Shown here: positions 38,901 through 50,400 of the stretch, piece by piece
Layout: each line of letters begins with the position of its first letter
Position numbering within the stretch: the first letter of the stretch is position 1
NCBI GenBank assembly: GCA_012934845.2
Contig: WNNJ02003518.1
Location: forward strand, 158,355 to 222,354
Direction: 5' to 3'
Length of the DNA stretch: 64,000 nt
DNA from: Pomphorhynchus laevis
Taxonomy: Eukaryota > Acanthocephala > Palaeacanthocephala > Echinorhynchida > Pomphorhynchidae
The notes under the pieces: generated by a model
What the model saw: only the letters and a program-made list of their open reading frames with translations
What the model was told of the DNA's origin: nothing
Databases searched by the model: none
Made by a program: the position numbers and the translations under genes

Positions 38901-40925
38901 TTTATTCAAAATTACCAATTTTGTATGATTATAAAAATATCAATATTTATATCAATGACTACCATTGTCTATCATTTTTTTTGTGTTTTACCAATTTATT
39001 AATTATTTTATCAATTTTTTATATTCTTTACAAAAAGTGTATATCGATGATAATATAATTTTAATATTGCCCTTAATCAATTACATTTTGTAGTTTGAGA
39101 AAGTTTATATAATGAAGATATTTAAATGCAAGTAGGAACAAATGAACTTTTTATAAATTAATATAAATTTTATAAATTTTTTAAATTAATATTTATTATT
39201 AGAAAAAAAATAATTATTTTTATATTATTTATTTAAAATAATTAATAAATTTCTTAATTGAAATGACTACAAATTTCTTTAGTAGTCATCTTAAGTGAAC
39301 TTAAGCAAGATTAAGTTTATAAATTGTAGCTAGCTCTTAAATAACAATTAATTCATAATATTTGAACTTTTCGCAAATAAACGGTTTATCATTAAACGCT
39401 AGAATTCTAAGTTTTGATTTCCAAGGTTAGCATTTGTAAAGGAGTGCAACGCTTTGAATTTAGAAGCTGCTAAGCTTAACATTTTAAGCTTTTACATAAT
39501 TTAATTTATTACTAAATCCTTTTACAATAACTTTTGGAGATTTTAAATTCTTTTTATTGTGCACTTTGCTATATTTAAGTCAACAGAAGCATGCTACAGT
39601 ATACCGACGGTAATGGTGGGGTTCATTACTTGATGATCCAATACCCACGTTTCACGTTACTTTATATATTTTTACCCACGATTATTTGATTTGTTTGCTT
39701 TATTTACAATTAGATTGCATAAATTCATTTAACATTTTGACATTTATTAAAAATCATTTTAAATTAAATAAGCGTTGGTAGGGGAGTTTAAATACCTTCA
39801 ATGTAAATACCTACGTTTATTTTCAACCATCTTCTACCCTTAAACTATTCATCTATACTTTGTTTCCTCATTTTAAGCTTATGTACTACTTGCTCAGGCA
39901 ACGCTTCAATTGAAATTTCAATGACATTTATTCTGCATGTTGCTTCAATCCTATATTTTAAACTAACATCAGTACACTACATTTAAGTATTAGTAGGGGT
40001 CATCACTTGCTGATCCAACACTCACACTTTGGTGTTTTCTGTGTTGGCTGATTCGACTCGTATGCTGTATTGACAATTGGATTGAATGAAAAAAAGCTAT
40101 TCATTTAACCTTTGGAAATAAAATCTAAATCATTTCTGATTTCAAATTAAATCAGCATTTGCATGGAAAGATGCAACCTTCAATATTAAGACCTACCTAT
40201 ATATATACCTAAATTTAATTATAGGTTATTTCGCTTATTTATTGTTCGAAAGTTTTCTTGAAGCAGTTCGCTACAAATGCATCACACTGTTTTCTTATTG
40301 ATACGATTAAAGCAGCATGCAACAAAATTTAAATGGTAACAACACCTGCACAGGTGTATTAACTTAAAATTGGAAGCAAACTTTAGAAATTAGCTTATCA
40401 AATTACTTATGAATTGGATAAGAATATAAAATAATATTAATTTTGATTAATTTCAATAAATTTGTTTAATATGAATTTTATTATTTAATTTTTAAATATT
40501 CAAGTAATTTATTTTAATTTATTAATTAATTTATTAAATTTATTTTATTAATATTAATATAATTTTTAAATTTATATTATTTAATTTTTAATTATTTTGA
40601 CATTTGTTATCAATAAAATCTAACGTTTATACAATTCTTTTGGTTGCAACTATGAGCCGCAGTCGAATATTCACAGTGGATTCAATATTGATTGGCCCCT
40701 GCATGTTGCTTGTAAATCAATACCTTGGCTACATTTTGCCTGAACACATTGTACTCTACCTGTCATGCGTAAGAACGGAAAGTGCACGAATACTTTTTAT
40801 CTTATGTGATTTAGGTGTTCTGTCTGTTTGACTTGCTACGCTACTGTGTACGCATTTGCACTGAAATCAGTCAAAGTTTGGGGATTTACTGCTTTTCGCT
40901 GAAAAAGAGAGAAGTTAGCAACTAA
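26971..40925 (+). CDS. CEPT1: Choline/ethanolamine phosphotransferase (CDP-alcohol phosphotransferase)
   Basis: This membrane enzyme of the ER/Golgi makes phosphatidylcholine or phosphatidylethanolamine from diacylglycerol and CDP-choline or CDP-ethanolamine. Exons are 26971-27294, 29206-29353, 32251-32392, 32438-32522, 38504-38800, 40643-40768 and 40815-40925 (TAA). Phases fit and give about 410 residues; human CEPT1 has 416. Exon 2 holds the full catalytic motif D-G-x2-A-R-x8-G-x3-D-x3-D (DGKQAR ... GELFDHGCD). Exon 3 has [16 protein letters not shown], nearly as in human. Exons 5-7 carry [12 protein letters not shown], the hydrophobic C-terminal segments and LFDLLRYC. Introns are 1911, 2897, 45, 5981, 1842 and 46 bp. 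All are GT-AG except the fifth, which appears to end in TG. Introns 1, 2 and probably 4 contain transposon debris. Whether it is dual-specific or choline-only cannot be read from sequence. Confidence 0.93.
27850..28290 (+). mobile_element. Two partial PLE 3' tails in intron 1 of the phosphotransferase gene
   Basis: 27852-28085 matches the plus-oriented tail at 24140-24575 (CACAGCAGTTCCTCCTGGTG, TTATTAGTCAATTCATAAAA). 28120-28290 repeats part of it (TTATTCTGATACAATGTCTT, TTATTAGTCAATTAATAAA). Both are truncated and diverged. Confidence 0.65.
29370..30324. other. AT-rich part of intron 2
   Basis: It contains one 60-codon frame (29998-30180) without similarity and a block rich in TTAAATTT-type repeats (29570-29760). 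Nothing further can be supported. Confidence 0.3.
30325..30490. repeat. Inverted repeat with PLE-like leader sequence
   Basis: Arms of about 70 bp (30325-30395 and about 30413-30487) pair with a few mismatches. The arm contains TGAAGATGCTAACAGAA and TAGCGATATATCAA, the kind of 'GAAGATG.TAACAGAA..TAGCGAAA' sequence common at PLE 5' ends. It ends in TTGATCCAGCTCCAATAATTA. Confidence 0.75.
30490..31970 (+). mobile_element. Mosaic of Naiad-like PLE fragments, including an RT palm
   Basis: 30490-30545 and 30725-30790 are short minus-oriented pieces of the C-terminal coding part. 30800-30900 and 31020-31530 are plus-oriented RT palm. In the last, frames read [17 protein letters not shown] (motif A, FST with catalytic D), then [20 protein letters not shown] (motif B) and an INDICI block (motif C region). 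31800-31960 continues into the C-terminal part with FLHEHSC-type sequence. A perfect hairpin sits at 31585-31618. This is the best palm of the family in the window, and it shows what the ORF at 52138-53949 lacks. It lies in intron 2 of the phosphotransferase gene. Confidence 0.7.
31585..31618. repeat. Perfect 15-bp hairpin
   Basis: Arms 31585-31599 and 31604-31618 with a 4-nt AAAA loop, inside PLE debris. Confidence 0.85.
34130..34163. repeat. Perfect 16-bp palindrome with 2-nt loop
   Basis: Arms 34130-34145 (GTCGTTCGGTCGATCG) and 34148-34163 pair exactly. The sequence is built from TCGATCG/TCGGTCG steps and stands out in AT-rich DNA. Confidence 0.9.
36047..36079. repeat. Perfect 13-bp hairpin followed by an 18-bp tandem repeat
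   Basis: Arms 36047-36059 (ATCAACCCCATTC) and 36067-36079. Directly after it GATTTATCGTCGTGTTAT occurs twice. Confidence 0.85.
40630..40655 (+). other. Non-canonical 3' splice site of phosphotransferase intron 5
   Basis: Exon 5 ends ...GACATTCTCATC|GTAAGT at 38800 in phase 0. Homology to human (KLVVAHMTKSE) demands that the protein continue VATMSRSR, that is, from GTT at 40643. The bases before it are CAATTCTTTTG, so the intron would end in TG. No AG exists between the in-frame stop at 40598 and the ATGAG at 40651-40655. Confidence 0.5.
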
Positions 40926-41047
40926 AAAAACTATTATCTACTGTTTAAATTTGTCTTGTAATTTGTTGCCGTACTGTTTAGTTGAAGTATTTGCACTGAT
41001 CGCAATATCAACCAGAATGTTTCTTTTTTTTGTCTTTTTTTTGGCTC

Positions 41048-41053
41048 AATAAA
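41048..41053 (+). promoter_or_regulatory. Polyadenylation signal AATAAA of the phosphotransferase gene
   Basis: AATAAA lies 123 bp after the TAA at 40923-40925, a normal spacing for a 3' UTR end. Confidence 0.55.
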
Positions 41054-41329
41054 TCACAATGAAATATTCATCGCAATCAATATTTTTATTAGTAGAAAAT
41101 TGAACATTTGTACTATAAATGCCACATACTTTATCTAAGATATTTCATTTATATTTGATTTTTAGAAAAAAATCAAATATAAAATATATTATATTATATT
41201 ATAAAATATATTATATTTATATTATATTATAAAATCAATATGCTATATATTTTAATGTCATAAATTATTATATTATTTATTATTTTATCATATTTTTATA
41301 TATGTCATAAATGAAATAACATCTAATAT

Positions 41330-41760
41330 GCAATTTCATAAATATTTCGTGTTCATAAATAATTATTCTGCTTGCATAAATAAATATTGTAAATTCATAA
41401 ATAAATATTTTGTTTTCAGAAATAATAATTCTGATTTTAGAAATAAACATTCTCATTCCATAAATAAATATTAGAAATAAGCATTCTCATTCCATAAATA
41501 AGTATTTCGATTCCATAATTAAATATTTTGATTACAAAAATATTCCGATTTCAAAAAAAATATTTTGATTTCATAAATAAATATTCGGACATCATAAATA
41601 AATATTCTTATTTCATAAATAAATATTTCGTTTTCGTAAACAATTTTTCTGATTACATAAATAAATATTTTGATTTCAAAATAAATATTCGGTATTCTGA
41701 TTTCATAAATAAATATTTTGATTTATAAATAAATATTCGGATTTATATTTTTTTGTATAA
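41330..41760 (+). repeat. Degenerate minisatellite, about 20-22 bp unit
   Basis: Roughly twenty imperfect copies of TTCATAAATAAATATTCTGA-like units run through 41330-41760. The same unit continues at 42890-43010 and 43160-43470, interrupted by PLE sequence. Confidence 0.8.
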
Positions 41761-42680
41761 ATAAATCAAATCAGCTAACTGAGTCTACGTATTTAATATA
41801 ATTAAAAAATAAACAAAACATAATATTGCCAAATCAAAATTTAATAATTAAATAATAAAATTAATAATTGTTTTTAGATTTTCTATAATTTAAATCAAGT
41901 TAAAAATAAAAATAAAAAATAAAATTTAAAATAAACGTCATTTTTATGAATTGACTAATAAATAACAGACGTTGTATCAGAATAAGAATTAGAGGTCATC
42001 AGGAGGAACTGCTATGCTATCAGGTTTCGGCCCCTAACTCCTCTACCCGACATAGCAGCGGGGCCAAATACATGCTAATGATGTATTTCCTCTGAAATAA
42101 CTATCTAGTATCTTATTCTAATGCAAAGTATATTATTTATTATCCATCCATAAAAATTTGCACTTAAGAGTTTAAATTTATTCTTTATATTATTGTGTTG
42201 ATTTATATATTTTACTATTTTCTGCTTGATGTTATTTTTATAGTAACCTAGTTTAAAATATGTATCTATTAAATTATTTAAATGATTTTGAAGAAAGCCA
42301 ATATCATTACATATTGTTGCAATTCTTAAAATTTCATTATTTAATGTATTATATTTTATATTATATGGTATGCATGAATGCTCATGCAAAAATATGTTTC
42401 TTGTAAATTTAAATATGTCATCTTTACGATATAAATTAATAGTAGTTTTAGTTAATGTTAATTTAATGTTCAAATCTAGATATACACTTTCTTTATCATT
42501 AATATTGTTTTTGTTGAGAATAAGGATTCTGGATAAATTTGTTCGCTTATTGAATAAAAATTATTGGAATTAAACAGACATCATTAATGTATCGAAATAT
42601 ATATTTCATATCTTCATATAATTTAGATTTATTTTTAAAGCTTTTAACTTCATGGATACGAACAAATTCGTATTCTATAA
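41760..42680 (-). mobile_element. Naiad-like PLE, 5'-truncated copy (C-terminal coding part and 3' tail)
   Basis: Minus-strand coding from 42680 reads SKLYEDMKYIFRYINDVCLI (RT motif C region, YIND). It continues in a frame at 42473-42105, almost identical to the C-terminus of the ORF at 52138-53949 (ATICNDIGF, YFKLGYYKNNIKQKIVKYI). The 3' tail with the pseudoknot-type pairings follows at 42110-41760. High identity to the 52-kb copy suggests recent transposition. It is inserted in the minisatellite. Confidence 0.75.
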
Positions 42681-42689
42681 ATATTCGGA

Positions 42690-43170
42690 TTTATATTTTT
42701 TTGTATAAATAAATCAAATCAGCTAACTGAGTCTACGTATTTAATATAATTATAAAATAAACAAAACATAATAATGCCAAATCAAAATTTAATAATTAAA
42801 TAATAAAATTAATAATTGTTTTTAGATTTTCTATAATTTAAATCAAGTAAAAAAATCTTAATTAATCTTCAAAATCTTAAAAAATCTTTCATAAATATTT
42901 CGATTTCATAAATATTTTGATTTCATAAATAAATATTCGGATTACATAAATACTCTTATTTCATAAATAGATATTTCGTATTCATAAATAATTATTCTGA
43001 TAAATAAAAAATTTAAATTTAAAATAACCGTAATTTTTATGAATTGACAGACGTTGTATCAGAATAAGGATTAGAGAAGGTCATCAGGAGGAACTGCTAT
43101 GCTATCAGGTTTCGGCCCCTAACTCCTCTACCCAACATAGCAGCGGGGCTAAATACATGCGTCCTTTACA
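42690..43170 (-). mobile_element. Naiad-like PLE, second 3' tail
   Basis: 42700-42850 and 43015-43160 together repeat the tail (AGCTAACTGAGTCTACGTAT, TTGTATCAGAATAAGGATTA, TGCTATCAGGTTTCGGCCCC), split by about 150 bp of minisatellite (42890-43010). It stands in tandem with the copy at 41760-42680, in the same orientation. Confidence 0.7.
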
Positions 43171-43815
43171 CGTATAAATATCCTGATTCCATAAATAAAT
43201 ATTTAGATTCCATACATTTTCGTATTTTATAAATAAATATCGCAATTTCATAAATCATTATTTCGTATTTATAAATAATTATTCTGATTTCATAAATATT
43301 TCGTTTTCATAAATAAAAATTCTGATTTCATAAATAAATATTCTGTTCTATAAATAAATATTTCGATTCTTCAAGTAAATATTTTTATTTCATCAATATT
43401 ATGATTTATTAAATAAATATTTCGATTTCATGAATGTTCTGATAAATAAATGTTCTGATATTATGATAGAGGATACACGAGGGCACAGCGCTCCGTGATG
43501 TGTATTCATATGTTTTTAATCTCGAATAAAATTTTATTTTACCTTGATATGAAATTTAGATATGAAATCAAAATATTTCTGAAGTCAGAATGTATTTATG
43601 AAAATGAAATATTTATGGAATCAGACTATTTATTTATGAAATCATTATATTTATGAAATCAAAATATTTATGATGTCAGAATATTTATTTATGAAATCAG
43701 AATAATTATTTATAAATACGAAATATTTATTTATGAAACCAGAATATTTATGAAATACGAATATTTATGAAATTAAAATATTTATGAAATCAGATTTATT
43801 TATGAAATCTTCTGT
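43160..43815. repeat. Minisatellite followed by its inverted copy
   Basis: 43160-43470 holds TTCATAAATAAATATTC-type units. 43560-43815 holds the reverse complement (GAATATTTATTTATGAAATC). The two arrays face each other across about 90 bp of other sequence (43470-43560). Confidence 0.8.
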
Positions 43816-44414
43816 AATGTAAAACATATGTTGTTTATATTTTTGAATATTTATATATTTTAATATATAAATTAATGCATGTACTTGATATTTTATAGTC
43901 ATTTTAATAATAATTTGTAAACAGAAGTCATATTAAGGATATATTCGAATTCATATATCAATTAAATAGTGATTTTAATAGATACGTATGTAAATACATG
44001 CACCATAACGTAGGTTCTACTATCTTAAAGATAAAAATTAGCGAATGAAATATTCAACTTTAATTTCTCATTTTTTGCATACATTTTAATTACGAAATAT
44101 CTAATATTTAATTATTACTTTAATAGCTCACTAATTACAGATATTAATATCATAAGAATAATATTAAATATTTTTTATTTTAAATCTTTAAGAAACAATA
44201 TATAAAAATTAATTGTAATTAAATAATAATTAATAATTAAATAAAGATTTAAAATAACTAATAATATAATAAGAAATAATATTTAAACTTTAAAATTAAA
44301 TAACAATTTTATAAGAAAAATGGTAAATAATAATTAAATGATAAAGTAAATATTAACTAATTAATTATTAATTATTACTAATTTATTTCTTACAACTTTA
44401 GCCAAAAAAATAAA
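43816..44414. other. AT-rich spacer between the convergent host genes
   Basis: Nothing recognisable apart from low-complexity AT sequence. Confidence 0.35.
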
Positions 44415-44420
44415 TTTATT
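44415..44420 (-). promoter_or_regulatory. Polyadenylation signal AATAAA of the nuclear receptor gene
   Basis: TTTATT on the plus strand reads AATAAA on the minus strand, 50 bp after the TAG at 44470-44472. Confidence 0.5.
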
Positions 44421-44469
44421 TAACAAATTAACATTTTAAAAAATATAAAAATGGACATAATAAACTACT

Positions 44470-47400
44470 CTACAACGATGATAAGCGGAGAAAATCGGAG
44501 AAAAACATAGCTTTGACGACGTTCTTTTGTTCCTGGCCAATCAATAGCTCAATTAGTTGCAATATTCGATCCAGCTTTTCTTGCTTTCTTTCGTCGAAAT
44601 TTAAAAATCGGTACTCGATTAGTAGCATTAATGCCAGTAGGAATTTGCACTTTGTTCCTGATTTAGAGTGCATGTCAATACATGTGACTCGAATCTCGTC
44701 TTTGAAAAGGAATAGAAGAGTTTGAAGTAAACGTTCATCATTGCATTTTACATCAATATCAAGCATATCGGAGCAAGCGATACAAAACTTTCTAATATCT
44801 TCCGTTGATTCAAACGTAGAGTTTTCGTACAGTTTGGATCCTTGCTTAAGCATTTCAAACGTTGATTGATGATTCACATCGTCGCTGTTTATACACGGAT
44901 ATTCACGTTTAATGAGCTTGCAACATCCTATTTTGGGGGGTTTTCCATACCGAATATTCTCAATAGCCATACCTGAAAATTCACTTTTCTATAAAAAATT
45001 TAAATTTCAATATATTATTTTTATAATAACTATGATATTTAATAATCAAACAAGCGGTTTAAGAATTGAAAAACTTATCACACGAATTTCAAAATACTCA
45101 TCTTTTAAATTGCATAATTTACATCATGTTAAACACATGCAAATGTTTCATGGACAAAGGATTAAACCATTTACAATTTCAGTGATAGATTTTTATGAAA
45201 TGTTTGTGTTCTACTCATAAATCTACAAAATTGTAAATTTAAATCTTATGTTTTAAAATTAAAGCTCAAGACATTTATCGACAATTTGCAAACTTTGTAT
45301 TATTTTTAGAATATTTGTCTTGTTTTTGTAAATATAAATTTTCAAATTATTATTTTCTAATTTAATTTAATAAATTTTAAAAATGTTAAAAATAGTGTTT
45401 TGTTGTTATTAATTGTTATTATAAATATAATATCTTAAATAATTTTAAATTTTATTTAAATTAAATTAATTCAAATTAATTTTTAATTAATTATCTCAAA
45501 TAAATTAATTATTAAGTATTAATATTAATTATTAAATAATAATAAATATAATTAAATTATTTCAATATTAATTATTGGTTTAATTTTTATTAAAATAATT
45601 AAAACTTTAATTTGAGAGTTTACATTTTATCCTATTTCCGCTTTTAATTTTTATACTCACTTGTCAAATCTGATGTTTTCTCATCGACTATCTGAATTGC
45701 AATTGAGGAATCGCATTTTTATACTAATCTTAAAGTATATCTTAATATATTTGTTTATTGGATCTTATAAAAGTGGTCAAAGTAGATTAGTAAAATTATT
45801 GTTATCAATAAAATTATTGTTATCACATCGGCACAGTCACTATCTAAGGACGACACTGGATTGTTGATTGAATATAAACCAAAAACCGTAAAAATAGATA
45901 TTTTGAGCCTTATATCTACACTGACCTTATTTGGTTTATCACAGGATATAAATTACAGCTACTCCGATTCTAACTCCGATTCAATCATGCATCACAGCTT
46001 TATTTACGAGAGCTGTGAAATACTAGCCTTATTCGTCATAAGTGCCTTATTACTTTTGACTTTGTGAACTCATTTTAACGAATTATCAAAAATCTCTAAA
46101 TATCGAAGCTTCGGGATGTCCATTTCTCACTATCTTATCAGGCATTGATAATAAATCCACATGGTGAGTGGTAATAGAATCATGTAATTAGCAACAAATA
46201 TTCTTTTTGTAAAGTTCAAAATTAATATTAATTATTAGAAAAAATAATTATTTTTATTCAATTAATTTCTATATTTTATTAAATCAATTATTTTATTTTA
46301 GTTTGGCTTAAATTTTTATCTTAGTTGTTCTTAAATTGGATATAAATTTTCGGTGATTGGAATTAAATGAACCGTTCGAAACTAAACTGCCGTTAATTTA
46401 GCGTAGCAGATGATAATTCTTTGATGATAATTTGTACTTTGTAAACGTTACTTGACAACAACATTTTTGTAAGAATCTCAAAGGACTCAAAATATTTACC
46501 AAATACAGAGTATATGAAATTATAAACTATAGAGTTCTAATTCATTTGGATATTTAATGATGCAATTAAACACCTTGAATAAATTTAAACTTTATGCTTT
46601 GTAAATTTTTAATTTATATTGTATTTTCAGATTAAATATTCCTGATAATGACAGATTTGTTTTATCGAAATAAATTCTTAAATTCAATAAAATCAAGGAA
46701 AACAAGCAGTTCTCATTCTAATTTCACTTGAATAATTAAAATTTGACGATTAATTAAGCAAATGACTAAAGTAATTTTCAAATGATGATACCATTCCGCG
46801 TGAATTTTTAGTAATCATATAAGCCCGACGCGAAAGAATGACGAACGCCGTTTCGTCATCACTATGACTCATCTGTGCCAGTTCCCTTTCACTGCTGGAT
46901 GCAGAGTTGGACTAGCAGACGGTAATCAACGAATGAAACAAGTACATGATTCATTCGTTGATTACTGTCTGCTAGTCCTCCTCTGCATCCAGCAGTGGGA
47001 GGGAACTGGCACTGATGAGTCATAGTGATGACGAAACGGCATTCGTCATTCTTTCGCGTCGGGCTTATAATTTTGTATTTGTTCTTTATTGTCGAATAAT
47101 AACGGGATAAGTCAACAAGTATTTTGCTACTTTAATTTATTATAATAACTAACGCATCTAGTATTTAAATACTAGTTGGTAAAACGTTACATTTAAATTA
47201 AAATATCCAAATTGTGAACATCAAAATTTTAAAATCTTATTGCAAATGTAGTTTTCAAAGATACCTTCGCTTCGTACCTTCTTAGAAGAATGTTTAATAT
47301 TTTATACAAAACTAAATGGTTAATGTTTGCATTTGCATTTGTCGAGATATGGAAACTCTTAATAAATAAAGATTCTCTTAATAACACCACAAAACAGGAT

Positions 47401-50400
47401 TGAAATATTTAATACATGCATAAATGAAAATGTTCTAGTAGAAAAAAACGACAATAACAGACGATTTCAGCTGAGTTATCTTCTTATAATAACGGACAAT
47501 GGGGATCAGATCCCTTAAAATTAAAAATGGTACCCCATTATTTTACTCAACGTGTAAAGGAGGGGATTGGTTGATTGTTCAATATGAAAGAGAGGGCTGA
47601 GATTGCTAGTCTCTTTAGCTTTTCTTTGTCGCAGGGGCACCATTAAAAATAACCATCTGCGATTTAGTGGAGTTGAGAATAAGATTCGATGTAACTAGTC
47701 TTTTAATTGGGCGACTAGTCTTTTAATCCTAAAAAGAAACGGCTGAGGTCCGAGGCTACATATATGCACCTGCGTCCAGAAAACAGGGATTGGTATCATC
47801 AGCTTATACCAATAGATGTTGATCGCGTTTAAATGTCTTAAAGAGTATGATAGAATCAGCAAGATATAAGATAGGAGAAAGTAGGGAACCTTGATGCACA
47901 CTTGTAATAGAATACAACTGACGAGCATTATGCTCATCTTCATAAAAGAACCCCTTGGTGTACAGCAGTCTTTCCACCCTGTTTATAATTCTCGCAGTCA
48001 ACCTGAGGGACCTAAGAGAAGAGATAACAAAGGGAATGGAAATACGGTCAAATGCAGTAGAAATATTTATAGAAAACAGTCACAACGAGCGTATGACTGT
48101 TGTCCTGATAAAATCGTTGCACCTCATCAACTGCCCAATGGACCGAGAAATCTTTGACAAACCCATGACAATTTTGGGATTAATTTACGCCTACTTAGAT
48201 GATTGCGGGTTTGACGCGTATGCGCTTTTCCGTAGATGGAGATAAGGGAGTTTTGTATCAAGACAGGACGCATATCCTTAGGGAATCATACAGCTGTTTT
48301 CTTTGCTAAAAATATTCTGCGGCTAATATTAAAGTCGGCCACATCGAATGATGAGGCTAATAGCATGGTGAAGACGACTTAGCTTCTCTGATCAACTGTC
48401 AAAAGCTGACAAACACGAGAAGAGAGTGGAGCATGGAATCTGGAGGTGCCCGGAAGTTAACCCTATGCATTGAGGATATCGATGAACGATAAATCCCTGC
48501 TCCCCAAGTTTCTTCAAGGCTGGATTGGTTGGAGAGATTGAGTGGATCCATAATTATGTAGCATTAGTGATTCCTCCAAAACTTTGTCAAGACATATTCT
48601 GCCAATCTAACCTGATTCTCTCTCCTTTCAGACGACAAACTTCTCCTTCTTGAGTATATTCCAGAAGGAAGACCTATATGGATTAAGATGAACAATGCTC
48701 GCTCTATCTCTACTCAGCTGAACTATATCTAGTGATCCAGTATTCTTTCGAGAGAGCCTGCTTGAGTGAACCAGAAAGATTAGGAAAGTTTATCATTTTA
48801 GCCAGGACTTTAAGTTTCGTTGGAGTGGGGTTGAATAAACGACCTTTATAGGTGGTCGAAAGTATCGCGGTAGCTTGCGAAGAGAGATATAAATTAAATA
48901 GGGTCAGGCTCGCATTTCTTACGATTGCGAAGTGTCGGATCGCTGCCTGGAAGAAGGCTAATCTGATTGTATCAAAGTGAAGCCTCCTCCTCAGCAGCGT
49001 GTCTTCCTCTAACCACCAGCGAAGTAAGTCATGCGAGGTAGACGCTTTAAAAACCACCTCTCGTGTAGCAGTAGTATGTCTAGGAGTGAATTTGTTTTTG
49101 TGCAATGAAAGGTAGGGGCTGGTGGTTTACGTATAAGATGCACGTTCCTAGATCTGCGAAGTTCTGCATTAATCAAACGACCAGTTCTGTAATTAGAGTC
49201 ATCAAGTTACGTGACATAGCCGCTATACAATATACGGTATAGAAGGTCTTATTTCCTGTGGATCTCTCCGTTCTTCCATACTGTTATCACTAAACAAGAC
49301 ATGACTGAACAAGAGTAGTTTAATAAGAGAGATGGTCTTAAGTGGCATTTAACTAAGGTTAAAAGACCTTGATAAGAAGAGGATAAGATATATCAAATCA
49401 AGATATCCAAATTGTGAACATCAAAATGTTTAAATCTTACAGTAAATGTAGACTTCAAGAATATCTTGAGCATTGGGTTTACGACTAGATTATACTGTGT
49501 ATGATCTAGTCGAATATTTGTATAAAGTATTAAGTCAAATAATAACGAAATAAGTCAACAAGTATTTTGCTACTTTAATTTATTATAATAACTAATGCAT
49601 CCAGTATCTAAATGCTAGTTGGTAAAACGTTACATTTAAATTAAAATATATCAAATCAAGATATCCAAATTGTAAACATCAAAATTCTAAAATCTCACAG
49701 TTAATGTAGACTTCAAAAATACCTTCGCTTCGTACCTTCTTAAAAATAATGTATCATCATTTTTTCACAAAAATTGAGCATTGAATTTACGACTATATCA
49801 TACTGTGTATGATCTAGTCGAATATTCGGCAGTTAAATTAAAATTCTACATATTTCCATATCTATCGAACATGCCAGGCTAATATCAGAGTCAGCAAAAA
49901 TTTCACAATTTTAGAAATATATTATTGAGCAGTTTGGCCTAGATACCAGTCACAACTATTCAAACTTGTTTGATCATTTTAAATTCAATTAAATTCTAAT
50001 ACTGAATTCAATCGAATTCTTGTGCCCTAAATTATTGAAGCATTATCAAGCGAAGTAATAACCTTTTAATATTTTTAAATAGAATAGATTATATTAAAAT
50101 AAATAAGGTTTTATAAATAATTATATATTAAAAATATTTGTAATACTCTGAAGAATTAAAGTATATATTTGATAATTTTAAGTTTTAATATATTTTAATT
50201 TTTTAAATTAGCACAAATAATGCAGATGTTTTAAAAATTTTAATATTTTTTATATATTCCTTTATATTTAACAATATTAGCAATATCATAATTGACTGCT
50301 AGAGTCATAAAGATATTATTACTATAATTTGACTGCTATGACATTGTGACTATATATAATACAGGATATTATTTACAACCTATAGGATATTGGATTTTCT

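Noticed and set aside
41330-43815. CRISPR-like array, because of regular ~20-bp repeats
   Set aside because: The units are contiguous, degenerate and without unique spacers, in a eukaryotic genome; it is a minisatellite.
45661-46067. Plus-strand ORFs of 68 codons as receptor or phosphotransferase exons
   Set aside because: Hydrophobic low-complexity translation without matching splice sites. The phosphotransferase gene already ends at 40925 and the receptor is on the other strand.
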